From: Oscillospiraceae bacterium
GTDB lineage: Bacteria; Bacillota; Clostridia; Oscillospirales; Oscillospiraceae
Assembly (NCBI GenBank): GCA_017550645.1
Contig: JAFZOI010000016.1
Coordinates: forward strand, 186,001-250,000
Reading direction: 5' to 3'
DNA length: 64,000 nucleotides
The notes under the pieces: model-generated
Database searches by the model: none
Told to the model about the DNA's origin: nothing
What the model saw: the letters and a program-made list of their open reading frames with translations, nothing else
Shown here: one piece after another, positions 56,092-64,000 of the stretch
Position numbering within the stretch: position 1 is the stretch's first letter
Layout of the letters: the number at the start of each line of letters is the position of its first letter
Position numbers and translations under genes: made by a program

Positions 56092-57594
56092 ATGAAGACA
56101 CAGTCTGCCGAGGTTTTCAGAAAGTACACGACGCCCGAGACTTTCGCGCGCATAAGGGAATTCGATTCCGTCGCCGCGATGTGGGCCGAGTGCGTAAAGC
56201 AGTACGCGGACGACGTCGCCATAGTCGACGAAGGAAAGGAATACACCTTCGCCGAGCTCGAGCGCGACGCCGCTCTGCTGCGCACGGCGATAGCCGCGGC
56301 CTCCGACGCGCCCCGCGTCGCGCTGCTGGCCGCAAACTCCTATGATTTCGTAAAGGCGTTTCTCGCCATAGCGACGCTCGGCCGCTGCGCGGTCATTCTC
56401 CCGCCGCAGCTCGACGCGCCGACCGTCTTCGGCTGCTGCATGAAATACGGCGCGGGCCTGCTTCTTTACCAGCCCGCTCTGGCTGAGCGCACAGCCGTCG
56501 CAGAGAGCAAGGTCGCGCTCCTTCCCGCCGACGCCGCGGGCGAGACGCCGACTCCCGCCGCCGAAGTCCCCGCTGAGGCCGCCTGCTGCGTCATGTTCAC
56601 CGGCGGCACGACCGGCCGCAGCAAGGGCGCGCTCCTGTCAAACGGGGCCGTCATGCAGGGCGTGGTCAACGGCTGCTACGGCTATGAGGACGTCTTCTCC
56701 CAGCGCTACATGCTCGTTCTCCCGCTGACGCACGTCTTCGGGCTGATCAGGAACCTGCTGACCTCGCTCTATACGGGAAGCGCGCTGTTTATATGCCGCA
56801 ATACCAAGGACATGTTCCGCGACATCGCGGCCTTCAGACCGACGATATTCGTCCTCGTCCCGGCGCTGGCCGAGATGGCGCTGACGCTCTCGCGCAAGTT
56901 CGGGCGCAACATGCTCGGGGAAGACATGAAGTATATAATCGCCGGCGCGGCCCCCGTCTCGCCCTATCTCGTCGCCGAGTACAAGAAGCTCGGCATCGAC
57001 CTCTTCCCCGGCTACGGGCTGACCGAATCGGCCAACCTCGTCTCCGGCAATCCGGAGAGCCTGACTAAGCCCGACTCCGTCGGCATCCCCTACCCCAATC
57101 AGGAGTTCAGGATCGAAAACGGCGAGCTCTGGCTCAAGGGCAAGAACATGATGGACGGCTACATCGGAGAGGACGAGGCCGACGTATACGAAGACGGCTG
57201 GTTCAAGACGGGCGATCTCGTGCGCCTCGACGACGAGGGCTTCCTCTACATCACCGGCCGCATCAAGGAGATCATCGTCCTGCCGAGCGGCGAGAACGTC
57301 TCCCCGGCGGAGGTCGAGGCGAAGTTCAACGAGCTGCCGTTCATCCAGGACAGCCAGGTATTCGAGGACGTAAACGAGCAGGGCGCGCATTTCCTCGCGC
57401 TGGAGGTCGTGCCTCGCGCGACCGAGCTCGCGGGCGTCGAAAAGGACAAGGTCGGCGCTTTCATCATGGCCGAGCTTGAAAAGGTCAATTCCGCTCTCCC
57501 GTCCTTCGAGCGCGTCAACCGGATAGTCATCCGCGACAGCGACTTCGAGAGGACGCCGAGCATGAAAATAGTGAGATACAAAAAATGCAACTGA
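56092..57594 (+). CDS. Acyl-CoA/acyl-ACP synthetase-like adenylating enzyme (ANL superfamily)
   Basis: A 500-residue ANL enzyme with VMFTGGTTGRSKGALLSNGA, PGYGLTESANLVSG, YEDGWFKTGDLVRLDDEGF and a final catalytic lysine in RTPSMKIVR. It lacks the carrier domain of the first ANL protein, but the free carrier gene starts 10 bases before its stop, suggesting acyl-ACP formation. GGAGGA precedes the ATG at 56092. Confidence 0.87.
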   Translation: MKTQSAEVFRKYTTPETFARIREFDSVAAMWAECVKQYADDVAIVDEGKEYTFAELERDAALLRTAIAAASDAPRVALLAANSYDFVKAFLAIATLGRCAVILPPQLDAPTVFGCCMKYGAGLLLYQPALAERTAVAESKVALLPADAAGETPTPAAEVPAEAACCVMFTGGTTGRSKGALLSNGAVMQGVVNGCYGYEDVFSQRYMLVLPLTHVFGLIRNLLTSLYTGSALFICRNTKDMFRDIAAFRPTIFVLVPALAEMALTLSRKFGRNMLGEDMKYIIAGAAPVSPYLVAEYKKLGIDLFPGYGLTESANLVSGNPESLTKPDSVGIPYPNQEFRIENGELWLKGKNMMDGYIGEDEADVYEDGWFKTGDLVRLDDEGFLYITGRIKEIIVLPSGENVSPAEVEAKFNELPFIQDSQVFEDVNEQGAHFLALEVVPRATELAGVEKDKVGAFIMAELEKVNSALPSFERVNRIVIRDSDFERTPSMKIVRYKKCN

Positions 57595-57842
57595 CAAGAG
57601 AAGACATCATCGAAGAGCTCAAGAGCATACTGCTCGCCGCCGACGACAAGAACGCGGACCTCGTCGAGACCTGCACGGAGGACTCCGTCCTCTCGACGGA
57701 CCTCGGCCTTTCCTCCGTCGCGATGCTCTACATGGTCATCGCCATAGAGGAGACGTTCGACGTGCGTTTCGACGACGTCGGCATGGACGATTTCAAGACC
57801 CTCGGCGACGTCGTGACCTTCATCGAGGAACACGCCGCATGA
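57585..57842 (+). CDS. Acyl carrier protein
   Basis: An 85-residue acidic carrier protein with the phosphopantetheine site DLGLSSVAML (Ser44). It overlaps the ANL gene upstream by 10 bases and the LRAT-PPTase gene downstream by 4, so the protein, its loading enzyme and its modifying enzyme are made together. Confidence 0.9.
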   Translation: MQLTREDIIEELKSILLAADDKNADLVETCTEDSVLSTDLGLSSVAMLYMVIAIEETFDVRFDDVGMDDFKTLGDVVTFIEEHAA

Positions 57843-58861
57843 AGTGGCTGCCCGGCGAGTGCCGCCCGGGCGACATGATCCGCGTCCGGCTCGGCTCTAT
57901 ATACCACTACGGCATATTCGTCACCGAGGACGAGGTCGTCCAGTTCGGCCCGCCGCCCGTCGGCGAGCGCGCGCCGGACGAGAAGATAGCCGTCTGCACG
58001 ACGGACATAGAGGGCTTCTGCCTCGGCAATATTGTCGAGGTCGCCGTCTTCGAGCGCAGGGAGCGCCGCTTCTCCCCGGAGGAGACGGTCGCGCGAGCCC
58101 GCGCGAGGCTCGGCGAGGGCGGATACAACCTCATCCACAATAACTGCGAGCACTTCGCCTACGAATGCGCGCTCGGGGTCTCCCGCAGCACGCAGGAGGA
58201 GGACGCGCGCAGGCGCTGGAATTCCCGCCCCATCCTCGATATTTACCTCGCGGCTATCCCCGAGAACGTCGAGGGGACGGTATCGAGCCCCGCCCGCGCG
58301 GCGGAGCTTGAAAAGACCCGCGATCCCTCGCTTCGCGCCCAGCGGCTGCTGGTCTGGCAGGTCCTCGAATACGCGATAAGGCGCTCTCTCGGCGTCGAGC
58401 CGGAGGACGCGAAGCTAAAGCGCGACAAGTTCGGCAAATGGAGCGGAAAGGGCGTATACGTCTCCCTCTCCCATACGCCGCGGGCCGTCGCCGCCGCCGT
58501 CTCGAACGGGCCGGTCGGGGTGGATATCGAATCCCCGCGCGAATGCCGCCGGCTCGAGGCCGTGACGGCGCGCATACTGACCCCCGCCGAGGCCGAGGGC
58601 TTCCCCTCCGGCGACGCGGAGGCCTTCCTCGAGATGTGGACGCGCAAGGAATGCGTCTATAAATGCCGCGGCGGAAAATACTTCGCCCCCGGCAAGATCG
58701 AGACCTCCGAGCACGAGATAAAGACCCTGCGCCTCGCCTCCCCTTCCGAGCTCATACTCAGCTTCTGCGGCGACAAGCTCGCCGCGGCGAGGCTCTTTGA
58801 ATACGACGGGCGCCTCGCGCGCCTCATCCCGCCCTCCGCTCAGAAGGAAGTCGAACGATGA
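57839..58861 (+). CDS. Fusion of an LRAT-type thiol acyltransferase and an Sfp-type phosphopantetheinyl transferase
   Basis: A 340-residue two-domain protein. Residues about 1-125 form an LRAT/NlpC-type domain: RPGDMIRVRLGSIYHYGIFV with catalytic His23, then VVQFG where a second His often sits (here Gln), and NNCEHF with Cys103. LRAT enzymes form an acyl-thioester on this Cys and pass the acyl group to an acceptor. Residues about 170-335 are a 4'-phosphopantetheinyl transferase: GVYVSLSHTP, VGVDIESP (about 226) and MWTRKECVYK (about 265). It probably activates the ACP beside it and handles the acyl chain. I know of no characterised protein with this fusion. Confidence 0.85.
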   Translation: MKWLPGECRPGDMIRVRLGSIYHYGIFVTEDEVVQFGPPPVGERAPDEKIAVCTTDIEGFCLGNIVEVAVFERRERRFSPEETVARARARLGEGGYNLIHNNCEHFAYECALGVSRSTQEEDARRRWNSRPILDIYLAAIPENVEGTVSSPARAAELEKTRDPSLRAQRLLVWQVLEYAIRRSLGVEPEDAKLKRDKFGKWSGKGVYVSLSHTPRAVAAAVSNGPVGVDIESPRECRRLEAVTARILTPAEAEGFPSGDAEAFLEMWTRKECVYKCRGGKYFAPGKIETSEHEIKTLRLASPSELILSFCGDKLAAARLFEYDGRLARLIPPSAQKEVER

Positions 58862-59808
58862 TATTCGTGTGGATAGCCGCCGCACTCGCGGCGCTCTACC
58901 TCATCTTCATAGTCGGCCCCGCGATCGTGGCCTTTTTCAAGGTCTTCGAGCGCAAGGACTGCCCTCCGCTGGACGAGATCGACCTCGCATCGACGTCGTA
59001 CGCGCCCTGCGCGGAGCTCCTTCTGGAGCGCTATGCCCGCATGAAGGCGGAGCCCTCGGAGGACGTCGTCCTGACCGCGCTCGACGGGACGGAGCTCCAC
59101 GCGATGCTCTATGCCCGCGGAAACGGGCGCCTCGCCGTCCTCGCGCACGGATACAGATCCGCCCCGCTCAATTCCTTCTGCACGCAGGCATCCGACCTCC
59201 TCGACGGCGGCTTCGACGTCCTGCTCATATGGCAGCGCGCCCACGGCCCGAGCGGCGGCGTGCGCTCCAGCCTCGGTATTTGGGAGAGCCGCGATCTGCT
59301 CTCCTGGCTCGATTGGGCGGACGAGAGATACGGCGAAGTCCTCGTATGCGGGGTATCTATGGGTAGCGCGGCCGCGGCCTACGCGAGCACGGAGTTCCCC
59401 GCCTCTGTCGGGGCGATGGTCCTCGACAGCGGCTTCATCTCGCCGCGGGCCCAGCTCATGTCCGACTGCGCCAAGCGGCATATTCCCGGGCGGCTCGTCG
59501 TCCCCATAATAGAGCTGATAGCCCGGATTTTCCTCGGCATAAGGCTCGACGAGCCGACGACGCGCTATCTCGCCCGGACGAAGACGCCCGCGCTTTTCAT
59601 TCACGGCGAGGCCGACCTCAGCGTCCCCTTCGAGTCGGGGAAGATCGCTTACGCCGTCTGCGCCTCGGAAAAGGACGCATATTTCCTCCCCGGCGCGGGG
59701 CACATCCTCTGCTATCCCGCCGGAGGCGAGGAAGCTAAGGCGAGGCTTTTTGGTTTCATCGACAAATACTTTCAGATAAACAACCTCAAAGGAGAAAGCC
59801 ATGAATAA
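58858..59808 (+). CDS. Alpha/beta hydrolase with N-terminal membrane helix
   Basis: A 316-residue membrane-anchored hydrolase. One N-terminal helix (about 2-24) precedes an alpha/beta fold with VLAHGYRSA, the nucleophile elbow GVSMGS, an acid in HGEADLSV and GAGHIL with the catalytic His. It may release acyl chains from lipids or act as a thioesterase for the neighbouring carriers. It overlaps both neighbours, by 4 and 8 bases. Confidence 0.83.
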   Translation: MIFVWIAAALAALYLIFIVGPAIVAFFKVFERKDCPPLDEIDLASTSYAPCAELLLERYARMKAEPSEDVVLTALDGTELHAMLYARGNGRLAVLAHGYRSAPLNSFCTQASDLLDGGFDVLLIWQRAHGPSGGVRSSLGIWESRDLLSWLDWADERYGEVLVCGVSMGSAAAAYASTEFPASVGAMVLDSGFISPRAQLMSDCAKRHIPGRLVVPIIELIARIFLGIRLDEPTTRYLARTKTPALFIHGEADLSVPFESGKIAYAVCASEKDAYFLPGAGHILCYPAGGEEAKARLFGFIDKYFQINNLKGESHE

Positions 59809-60739
59809 GTTTGCAATAGTCGCGGACTGCACGTGCGATCTGAGCGAGGAGCTCGAGGCCCGCCTCGGGGTGGACGTCCTCCCCGGGCACGTAGTCCTGC
59901 CCGGCAAAACGGAGATACCCTCCCCCCGCAGATGGGAGCGCTGGACGCGCGAGGAATTTTACGCCGACCTGAAGAAGGACCCATCCTCCTACGCGACCTC
60001 CCCTCCGAACGTCGCGGCGTTCGAGGCCGCTCTGGAAAAATACGTCTCCGAAGGGACGGGCGTTCTCGCGATGACCATCTCGAGCGGCATCAGCGGGACC
60101 TTCAGCTTTCTTACTCAGGCCAAAAAGAACGTCCTCGAGCGGCATCCCGACGCCGAGATAGAGTGCCTCGACTCGCTGCGCTTCGGCCCCGGCTTCGGCC
60201 TCATGGTCATGCACGCGAGCGAACTCCGCGCCGAGGGAAAGACCCTCGCCGAGGTCGCCGCCTATTTCGCCGAGAAGCGCAACTGCTACCATCAGGCCGG
60301 CTGGCTCGACGATCTCTCCTTCGTCGCCAAGCAGGGCCGCCTGTCGCATTCGAAGGCCTTTTTCGGCCAGCTCGCGGGAGTCAAGCCCATAGGCGAATTC
60401 GACTATAACGGCATGACGACCGTCCTCGGCAAGGCCAAGGGCGCCAAGCAGGCCTTCTCGGTCCTGCTCGACTATATCGAGGCGACCATAGTCGAGCCGG
60501 AAAAGCAGACGATAGTCATAGCCCAGACGAACCGCCCCGCCGCCGCGGAGCAGTATAAGAAGATGATCGAGGAGCGCTTTCATCCCCGCGAAGTGCTCAT
60601 AAACGACGTCTTCCCCGCCTGCGGGATCAACATAGGCCCCGGCCTCATGGCGGCCTACTACGTCGGAAAGCCGATCTCCGCCGACCTCTCGGAGGAGCGC
60701 GCGATAATCGAGAAAGCTATCGGACAAGGGGACAAATAA
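59801..60739 (+). CDS. DegV/FakB-type fatty-acid-binding protein
   Basis: A 312-residue DegV protein with IVADCTCDLSEEL, TISSGISGTFSFLTQ (carboxylate-binding loop), CLDSLRFGPGFG and LDDLSFVAKQGRLS. FakB proteins hold a fatty acid while FakA phosphorylates it. AAAGGAG precedes the ATG. The gene for the kinase, FakA-type, is two genes downstream. Confidence 0.9.
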   Translation: MNKFAIVADCTCDLSEELEARLGVDVLPGHVVLPGKTEIPSPRRWERWTREEFYADLKKDPSSYATSPPNVAAFEAALEKYVSEGTGVLAMTISSGISGTFSFLTQAKKNVLERHPDAEIECLDSLRFGPGFGLMVMHASELRAEGKTLAEVAAYFAEKRNCYHQAGWLDDLSFVAKQGRLSHSKAFFGQLAGVKPIGEFDYNGMTTVLGKAKGAKQAFSVLLDYIEATIVEPEKQTIVIAQTNRPAAAEQYKKMIEERFHPREVLINDVFPACGINIGPGLMAAYYVGKPISADLSEERAIIEKAIGQGDK

Positions 60740-60742
60740 GAA

Positions 60743-62086
60743 ATGAAAAAGTTAACGAAGAGATGGCAGCTGTTCCTCTACGCCGCCGCGGGCATGGGAA
60801 TAAACATGCTCAACCTGATGGTCGGATCCTACCTTTGCAGCGCGCTGCTCGTCGGCGGCTTCGGCAAGGAGGTCGTTCCCTATCAGACGTTCGCCCAGCG
60901 CGACCTCATAATCCCCGCGGTCTGGGCCGTCTTCGCGCTCGCCGCGAAGATAATAGACGGCATCATCGATATCCCGATGGCGTCGCTGACGGATAACCTG
61001 CGCTCGCGCTTCGGGCGCCGCCGCCCGGCGATACTCATCGGCCTCATCCTCGTCGTCGCGGCGTATCTGCTGTTTCTCGTCATCCCGACGAGGGGCGCGA
61101 CGCTCGGCAACACGATATACTACGGCATAGTCCTCTGCGTCTTCTATTCGTTCTATACGCTCACGATGGTCACCTATTACGCGACCTTCACCGAGATAGT
61201 CGAGACCGAGGAAAAGCGCAGGACGATATCCAACGTCAAGTCCGTCTTCGACATCATCTACTTCATCCTCGGCTACGTCGTCGTCAGGATGCTGCTCAAC
61301 GGCCTGAATATCCGCGTCGTCGCGCTCATAGTCCTGCCGCTCGCGCTGACGATGATCATCCCGCTCTTCATGATAAAGGAGCCCTCCTCGAAGAACATCG
61401 AGAAGACGAAGACAGTCGGGCTCTTCAAGTCCCTCGCCTGCACGTTCAAAAACCGCACCTTCATCATCTGGATGATCGTCTACGCCTTCATGACCTTCGG
61501 CGTCCAGCTCTTCCTGGGCGGCATCAACGAATACTTCTCCTTCGTCGGGATGAACATGATATTCGTCATGGTCGCGGCGTTCGCGCCGGTGCCGTTTACG
61601 CTCATCCTCTATAACAGACTCACGCGAAAGCACGGCTTCGGCTTTGCGTTCCGGTATACGTTGATAATCTATTCCGCCGGCATGCTGTGCATGTTCTTCG
61701 TCGGGCTCATGGGCGGAGGCGCCGCCAAGACCATCCTCTCCATAGTCACGGGCCTGCTGAGCTCCTTCGCGATAGGCGCCATCTTCTCCGTGGCATACTC
61801 CATCCCCTCCCAGCTCGCGGCCGAGGAGGAGGAGAATACGGGCGTGGCCAACTCCGCGATGTATTTCGCCGTGCAGGGCCTCTTCGCGGGCGTCGCCTCC
61901 GGCATCGCGACGGGCGTCGTGCTGACGGCGCTCAAGGGCTCCGAGACGCAAAATTCCGGCGCGATGAAATACATGACGCTCATCTCCGCCATCGGGACGC
62001 TCGTCGCCCTGATACTGACCTTCGCGCTGCCGAGGTCCCTCGTCGAGCTCGGCAGTCAGAATAAAGAAAAGGCAAAAAAAGATTAA
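60743..62086 (+). CDS. MFS transporter of the GPH/MFS_2 type
   Basis: A 447-residue protein with about twelve membrane helices. The DNLRSRFGRRRPAILIG loop after helix 2-3 and AAKIIDGIIDIPMASLTD just before it are hallmarks of the GPH cation-symporter/MFS_2 family. The family includes sugar importers and, in animals, the lysolipid carrier MFSD2A. In this operon a lipid, lysolipid or acylated substrate is plausible but unproven. Confidence 0.85.
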   Translation: MKKLTKRWQLFLYAAAGMGINMLNLMVGSYLCSALLVGGFGKEVVPYQTFAQRDLIIPAVWAVFALAAKIIDGIIDIPMASLTDNLRSRFGRRRPAILIGLILVVAAYLLFLVIPTRGATLGNTIYYGIVLCVFYSFYTLTMVTYYATFTEIVETEEKRRTISNVKSVFDIIYFILGYVVVRMLLNGLNIRVVALIVLPLALTMIIPLFMIKEPSSKNIEKTKTVGLFKSLACTFKNRTFIIWMIVYAFMTFGVQLFLGGINEYFSFVGMNMIFVMVAAFAPVPFTLILYNRLTRKHGFGFAFRYTLIIYSAGMLCMFFVGLMGGGAAKTILSIVTGLLSSFAIGAIFSVAYSIPSQLAAEEEENTGVANSAMYFAVQGLFAGVASGIATGVVLTALKGSETQNSGAMKYMTLISAIGTLVALILTFALPRSLVELGSQNKEKAKKD

Positions 62087-63712
62087 ATGAAGACCAAACG
62101 CCTCAACGGCACCCTATTTGAAAAAATGCTGCGAAACGGGCTGGCGAATCTGCGCTCCCGCGAGCAGGAGATAAACGACCTCAACGTCTTCCCCGTCGCC
62201 GACGGCGATACGGGCACGAACATGTGCCTGACCGTCGAGAATGCGATCGGCTCCGCGGCGGGAAAGCCCGAGCTCTGCTTCTACCTGAAGGACCTCTGCG
62301 AGGGGATGCTGCTCGGCGCGAGGGGCAATTCCGGCGTCATACTCTCCCAGTTTTTCAAGGGGGCGTATCTCGAGCTCCAGCGCTGCGCCGCCGCGACCCC
62401 GGGCGATCTGAGAAACGCGCTCATCCGCGCCTACAAGGTCGCCTACGCCTCCGTCGCCCGCCCCGCCGAGGGGACGATACTGACCGTCACACGCGAGGCG
62501 GCCGAGCACATACGCGCGCAGATAGACCGCTCGACGACGATAGAGACGCTGCTCTCGATGTATATCGCCGCGATGCGCCGCGTCCTCGCAGCGACGCCCG
62601 ACATGCTCCCCGTCCTCAAGGAGGCGGGCGTCGTCGACAGCGGCGCGCTCGGCTTCATCGTCCTGTGCGAGGGCATGCTCAAATATCTCTACGGCGAGAC
62701 GCTAGAGCTCGCCGAGCTTCCCGCGAAGCCCGCTCCGGCGGCTTCCGGCGAGGTGCTCTTCGACGAGAACAGCGCCTTCGAGGAGGGCTACTGCATGGAG
62801 TTCGTGCTCCAGCTCATGCGTTTGGGAGACTACGACCAGCATTTCCGCATCGAGAGCTTCACGGACGACCTGCGCGACCTCGGCGACTCTCTCGTCGCCG
62901 TGCTCGACGGAAAGCGCGTCAAGATACACATACATACGAAAAAGCCCGCGCGCATCATCTCGCTCGCGCAGGAATACGGCGAGTTTATAAGCTTCAAGCT
63001 CGAGAACATGCAGCTGCAGCACAACGAGCATCTGGCCAGAACTGCGAAAAAGCCGCTCGCGACCGTCGCTGTCGTCAGCGGCGAGGGAACGGCGAAGCTC
63101 TTTCGCGAGTTCGGCTGCGACTCCGTCATAGACGGCGGGGCGACGATGAACCCCTCCCCGCAGGAGTTCGTCAGCGCCTTTTCGGGCCTGAGCGCGGAGC
63201 TCATAGTCGTCCTTCCGGACAACAAGAACGTCATCCCCGCCGCCGAGCAGGCGGCGGAGCTAAGCGGCAGGCGCGTGGTCGTCCTGCCCTCGAAGAGCAT
63301 AGCCGAGGGCTACTGCGCCCTCGCCATGGACCTGCCCGACAATCCGGACGCGGAATACCGCGTCTCCCAGATGCGGCGCGGGCTCGACAGCGTCGTGACC
63401 GTCGCGCAGACGACGGCCTCGCGCGATTTCTCTTTCCACGACATAAGCTGCCGCAAGGGCGACGAGATCGCCCTCGCCGACGGGGAGCTCGTCTGCGTAT
63501 CCGGCGACAGTCTCGACGCGCTGCGGCGCGGCCTTGCCGCCGTCCCCGGCATGGACGAGCGCGAGACGTGCGTCGTATTCCGCGGCGAAGGCGCCTCCCC
63601 CGAGGACGGGGACGCCCTCGAGGCGGCTCTCGCGGAGGACTGGCCGATGCTCGACGTCACGGTCATCGACGGCGGGCAGAGCGTATACCGCTGGGTCCTC
63701 GGCGTATTTTAG
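62087..63712 (+). CDS. fakA: Fatty acid kinase FakA-type (DAK2-domain) protein
   Basis: A 541-residue FakA-like protein. The N-terminal DhaL/DAK2 domain has INDLNVFPVADGDTGTNM (metal-binding Asps), GMLLGARGNSGVILSQFFKG and SGALGFIVLCEGM. The middle and C-terminal FakA domains follow (EGYCMEFVLQL, HIHTKKP, LPSKSIAEGYCAL). FakA phosphorylates FakB-bound fatty acids to acyl-phosphate. Its ATG directly follows the transporter stop. Confidence 0.9.
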   Translation: MKTKRLNGTLFEKMLRNGLANLRSREQEINDLNVFPVADGDTGTNMCLTVENAIGSAAGKPELCFYLKDLCEGMLLGARGNSGVILSQFFKGAYLELQRCAAATPGDLRNALIRAYKVAYASVARPAEGTILTVTREAAEHIRAQIDRSTTIETLLSMYIAAMRRVLAATPDMLPVLKEAGVVDSGALGFIVLCEGMLKYLYGETLELAELPAKPAPAASGEVLFDENSAFEEGYCMEFVLQLMRLGDYDQHFRIESFTDDLRDLGDSLVAVLDGKRVKIHIHTKKPARIISLAQEYGEFISFKLENMQLQHNEHLARTAKKPLATVAVVSGEGTAKLFREFGCDSVIDGGATMNPSPQEFVSAFSGLSAELIVVLPDNKNVIPAAEQAAELSGRRVVVLPSKSIAEGYCALAMDLPDNPDAEYRVSQMRRGLDSVVTVAQTTASRDFSFHDISCRKGDEIALADGELVCVSGDSLDALRRGLAAVPGMDERETCVVFRGEGASPEDGDALEAALAEDWPMLDVTVIDGGQSVYRWVLGVF

Positions 63713-63720
63713 GAGGAAGC

Positions 63721-64000
63721 ATGATCTTCTGGATAATAGCCGGCGCGGTCTTCTTTCTCTTCCTCGCGCCGTCAATGGTCCTCGCGGCGGTGCTGTATAC
63801 GGCGCTGCTGGTGCGTACTAAGCCCGAAAAATGGGGCCGCGAGTGCTCTCTGCCCGAGGACGTGGAGTATAAGCGCATGTTCGACATCGGCATCGCTTGG
63901 AACGACGTATGGAAGTCCCGCTCGCGCGAGGTCTCGATAACGTCGGACGGGTTCCGTCTCGTCGGGGAGTATTTCGATTTCGGCGGAAGCTCCGCCGCGA
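63721..64000 (+). CDS. Probable membrane-anchored alpha/beta hydrolase, 3' partial
   Basis: An open frame of 93 codons running off the window. It begins with a hydrophobic N-terminal helix (MIFWIIAGAVFFLFLAPSMV) and continues LPEDVEYKRMFDIGIAWNDV and VSITSDGFRLVGEYFDF, the lead-in typical of membrane-anchored alpha/beta hydrolases. GGAGGA precedes the ATG by 3-8 bases. The nucleophile lies outside the window. Confidence 0.7.
   Translation, partial: MIFWIIAGAVFFLFLAPSMVLAAVLYTALLVRTKPEKWGRECSLPEDVEYKRMFDIGIAWNDVWKSRSREVSITSDGFRLVGEYFDFGGSSAA

Noticed and set aside
1-64000. CRISPR array, prophage or insertion sequence
   Set aside because: No regularly spaced repeats, phage structural genes, transposases or integrases are visible. 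The DUF5131 gene alone is not evidence of a prophage.

Overview
The window is GC-rich (about 60% or more by eye) and gene-dense. It reads as a piece of a Gram-positive Clostridia chromosome, probably an Oscillospirales-type anaerobe. The pointers are a DUF1836 protein, an SLH-anchored exoprotein beside a DUF4430 protein and ECF transporter, a BlaI/M56 pair, DegV/FakA proteins, an enoate-reductase-like Old Yellow Enzyme, Lgt and several lipobox proteins. Strong sigma-A-like promoters and ideal Shine-Dalgarno sites support many starts. This taxonomic reading is an inference from gene content. I see no tRNA, rRNA, CRISPR array, transposase or phage structural gene.

Layout. (1) 1-3511: the end of a TrpB-type PLP enzyme, a convergent DUF1836 gene, then a PlsC acyltransferase followed by a DegV fatty-acid-binding protein. 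(2) 3757-10795: an uptake cluster. It has an exported alpha/alpha-barrel protein with SLH domains, a membrane-anchored DUF4430 protein, EcfT, a TIM-barrel protein, and one polypeptide carrying two ECF ATPases plus an S-component-like membrane domain. The two exoproteins look like the two halves of intrinsic factor/transcobalamin on separate chains, so a corrinoid or similar ligand is a reasonable guess. (3) 10846-14636: a BlaI repressor with its palindromic operator and a very large M56 (BlaR1-like) sensor protease. (4) 14693-34007, minus strand: mostly unrelated small enzymes (GNATs, NUDIX, hydrolases, methyltransferases, lipoproteins, DNA-repair enzymes), with a 104-bp partial gene duplication, a decayed acetyltransferase and a MITE-like element. 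(5) 34120-41564, minus strand: a molybdenum-cofactor and molybdate-uptake run (mogA-moaE fusion, moaC, moaA, a MoeA-like gene, moeA, modC, modB, modA). modA is preceded by a structured leader with mutually exclusive antiterminator and terminator helices. (6) 41577-50345, minus strand: mnmA, an rlmD-type methyltransferase and more cassette-like small genes; a short hairpin-forming repeat recurs in their spacers. (7) 50551-52710, plus strand: a zinc-ribbon membrane protein, lgt and rmlA.

(8) 52887-64000, plus strand: the most unusual part. Eleven genes are packed with overlaps or gaps of at most about 31 bases. They encode an adenylating enzyme with its own carrier domain, two PlsC-like acyltransferases, a second adenylating enzyme, a free acyl carrier protein, an LRAT-type thiol acyltransferase fused to a 4'-phosphopantetheinyl transferase, an alpha/beta hydrolase, a DegV/FakB fatty-acid binder, an MFS transporter, a FakA-type fatty acid kinase, and the start of another probable hydrolase. 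Together they could take up or release acyl chains, activate them as acyl-adenylate, acyl-carrier or acyl-phosphate, and place them on a lipid or other acceptor. I know of no described pathway with this exact composition. It is the best candidate here for an undescribed system.
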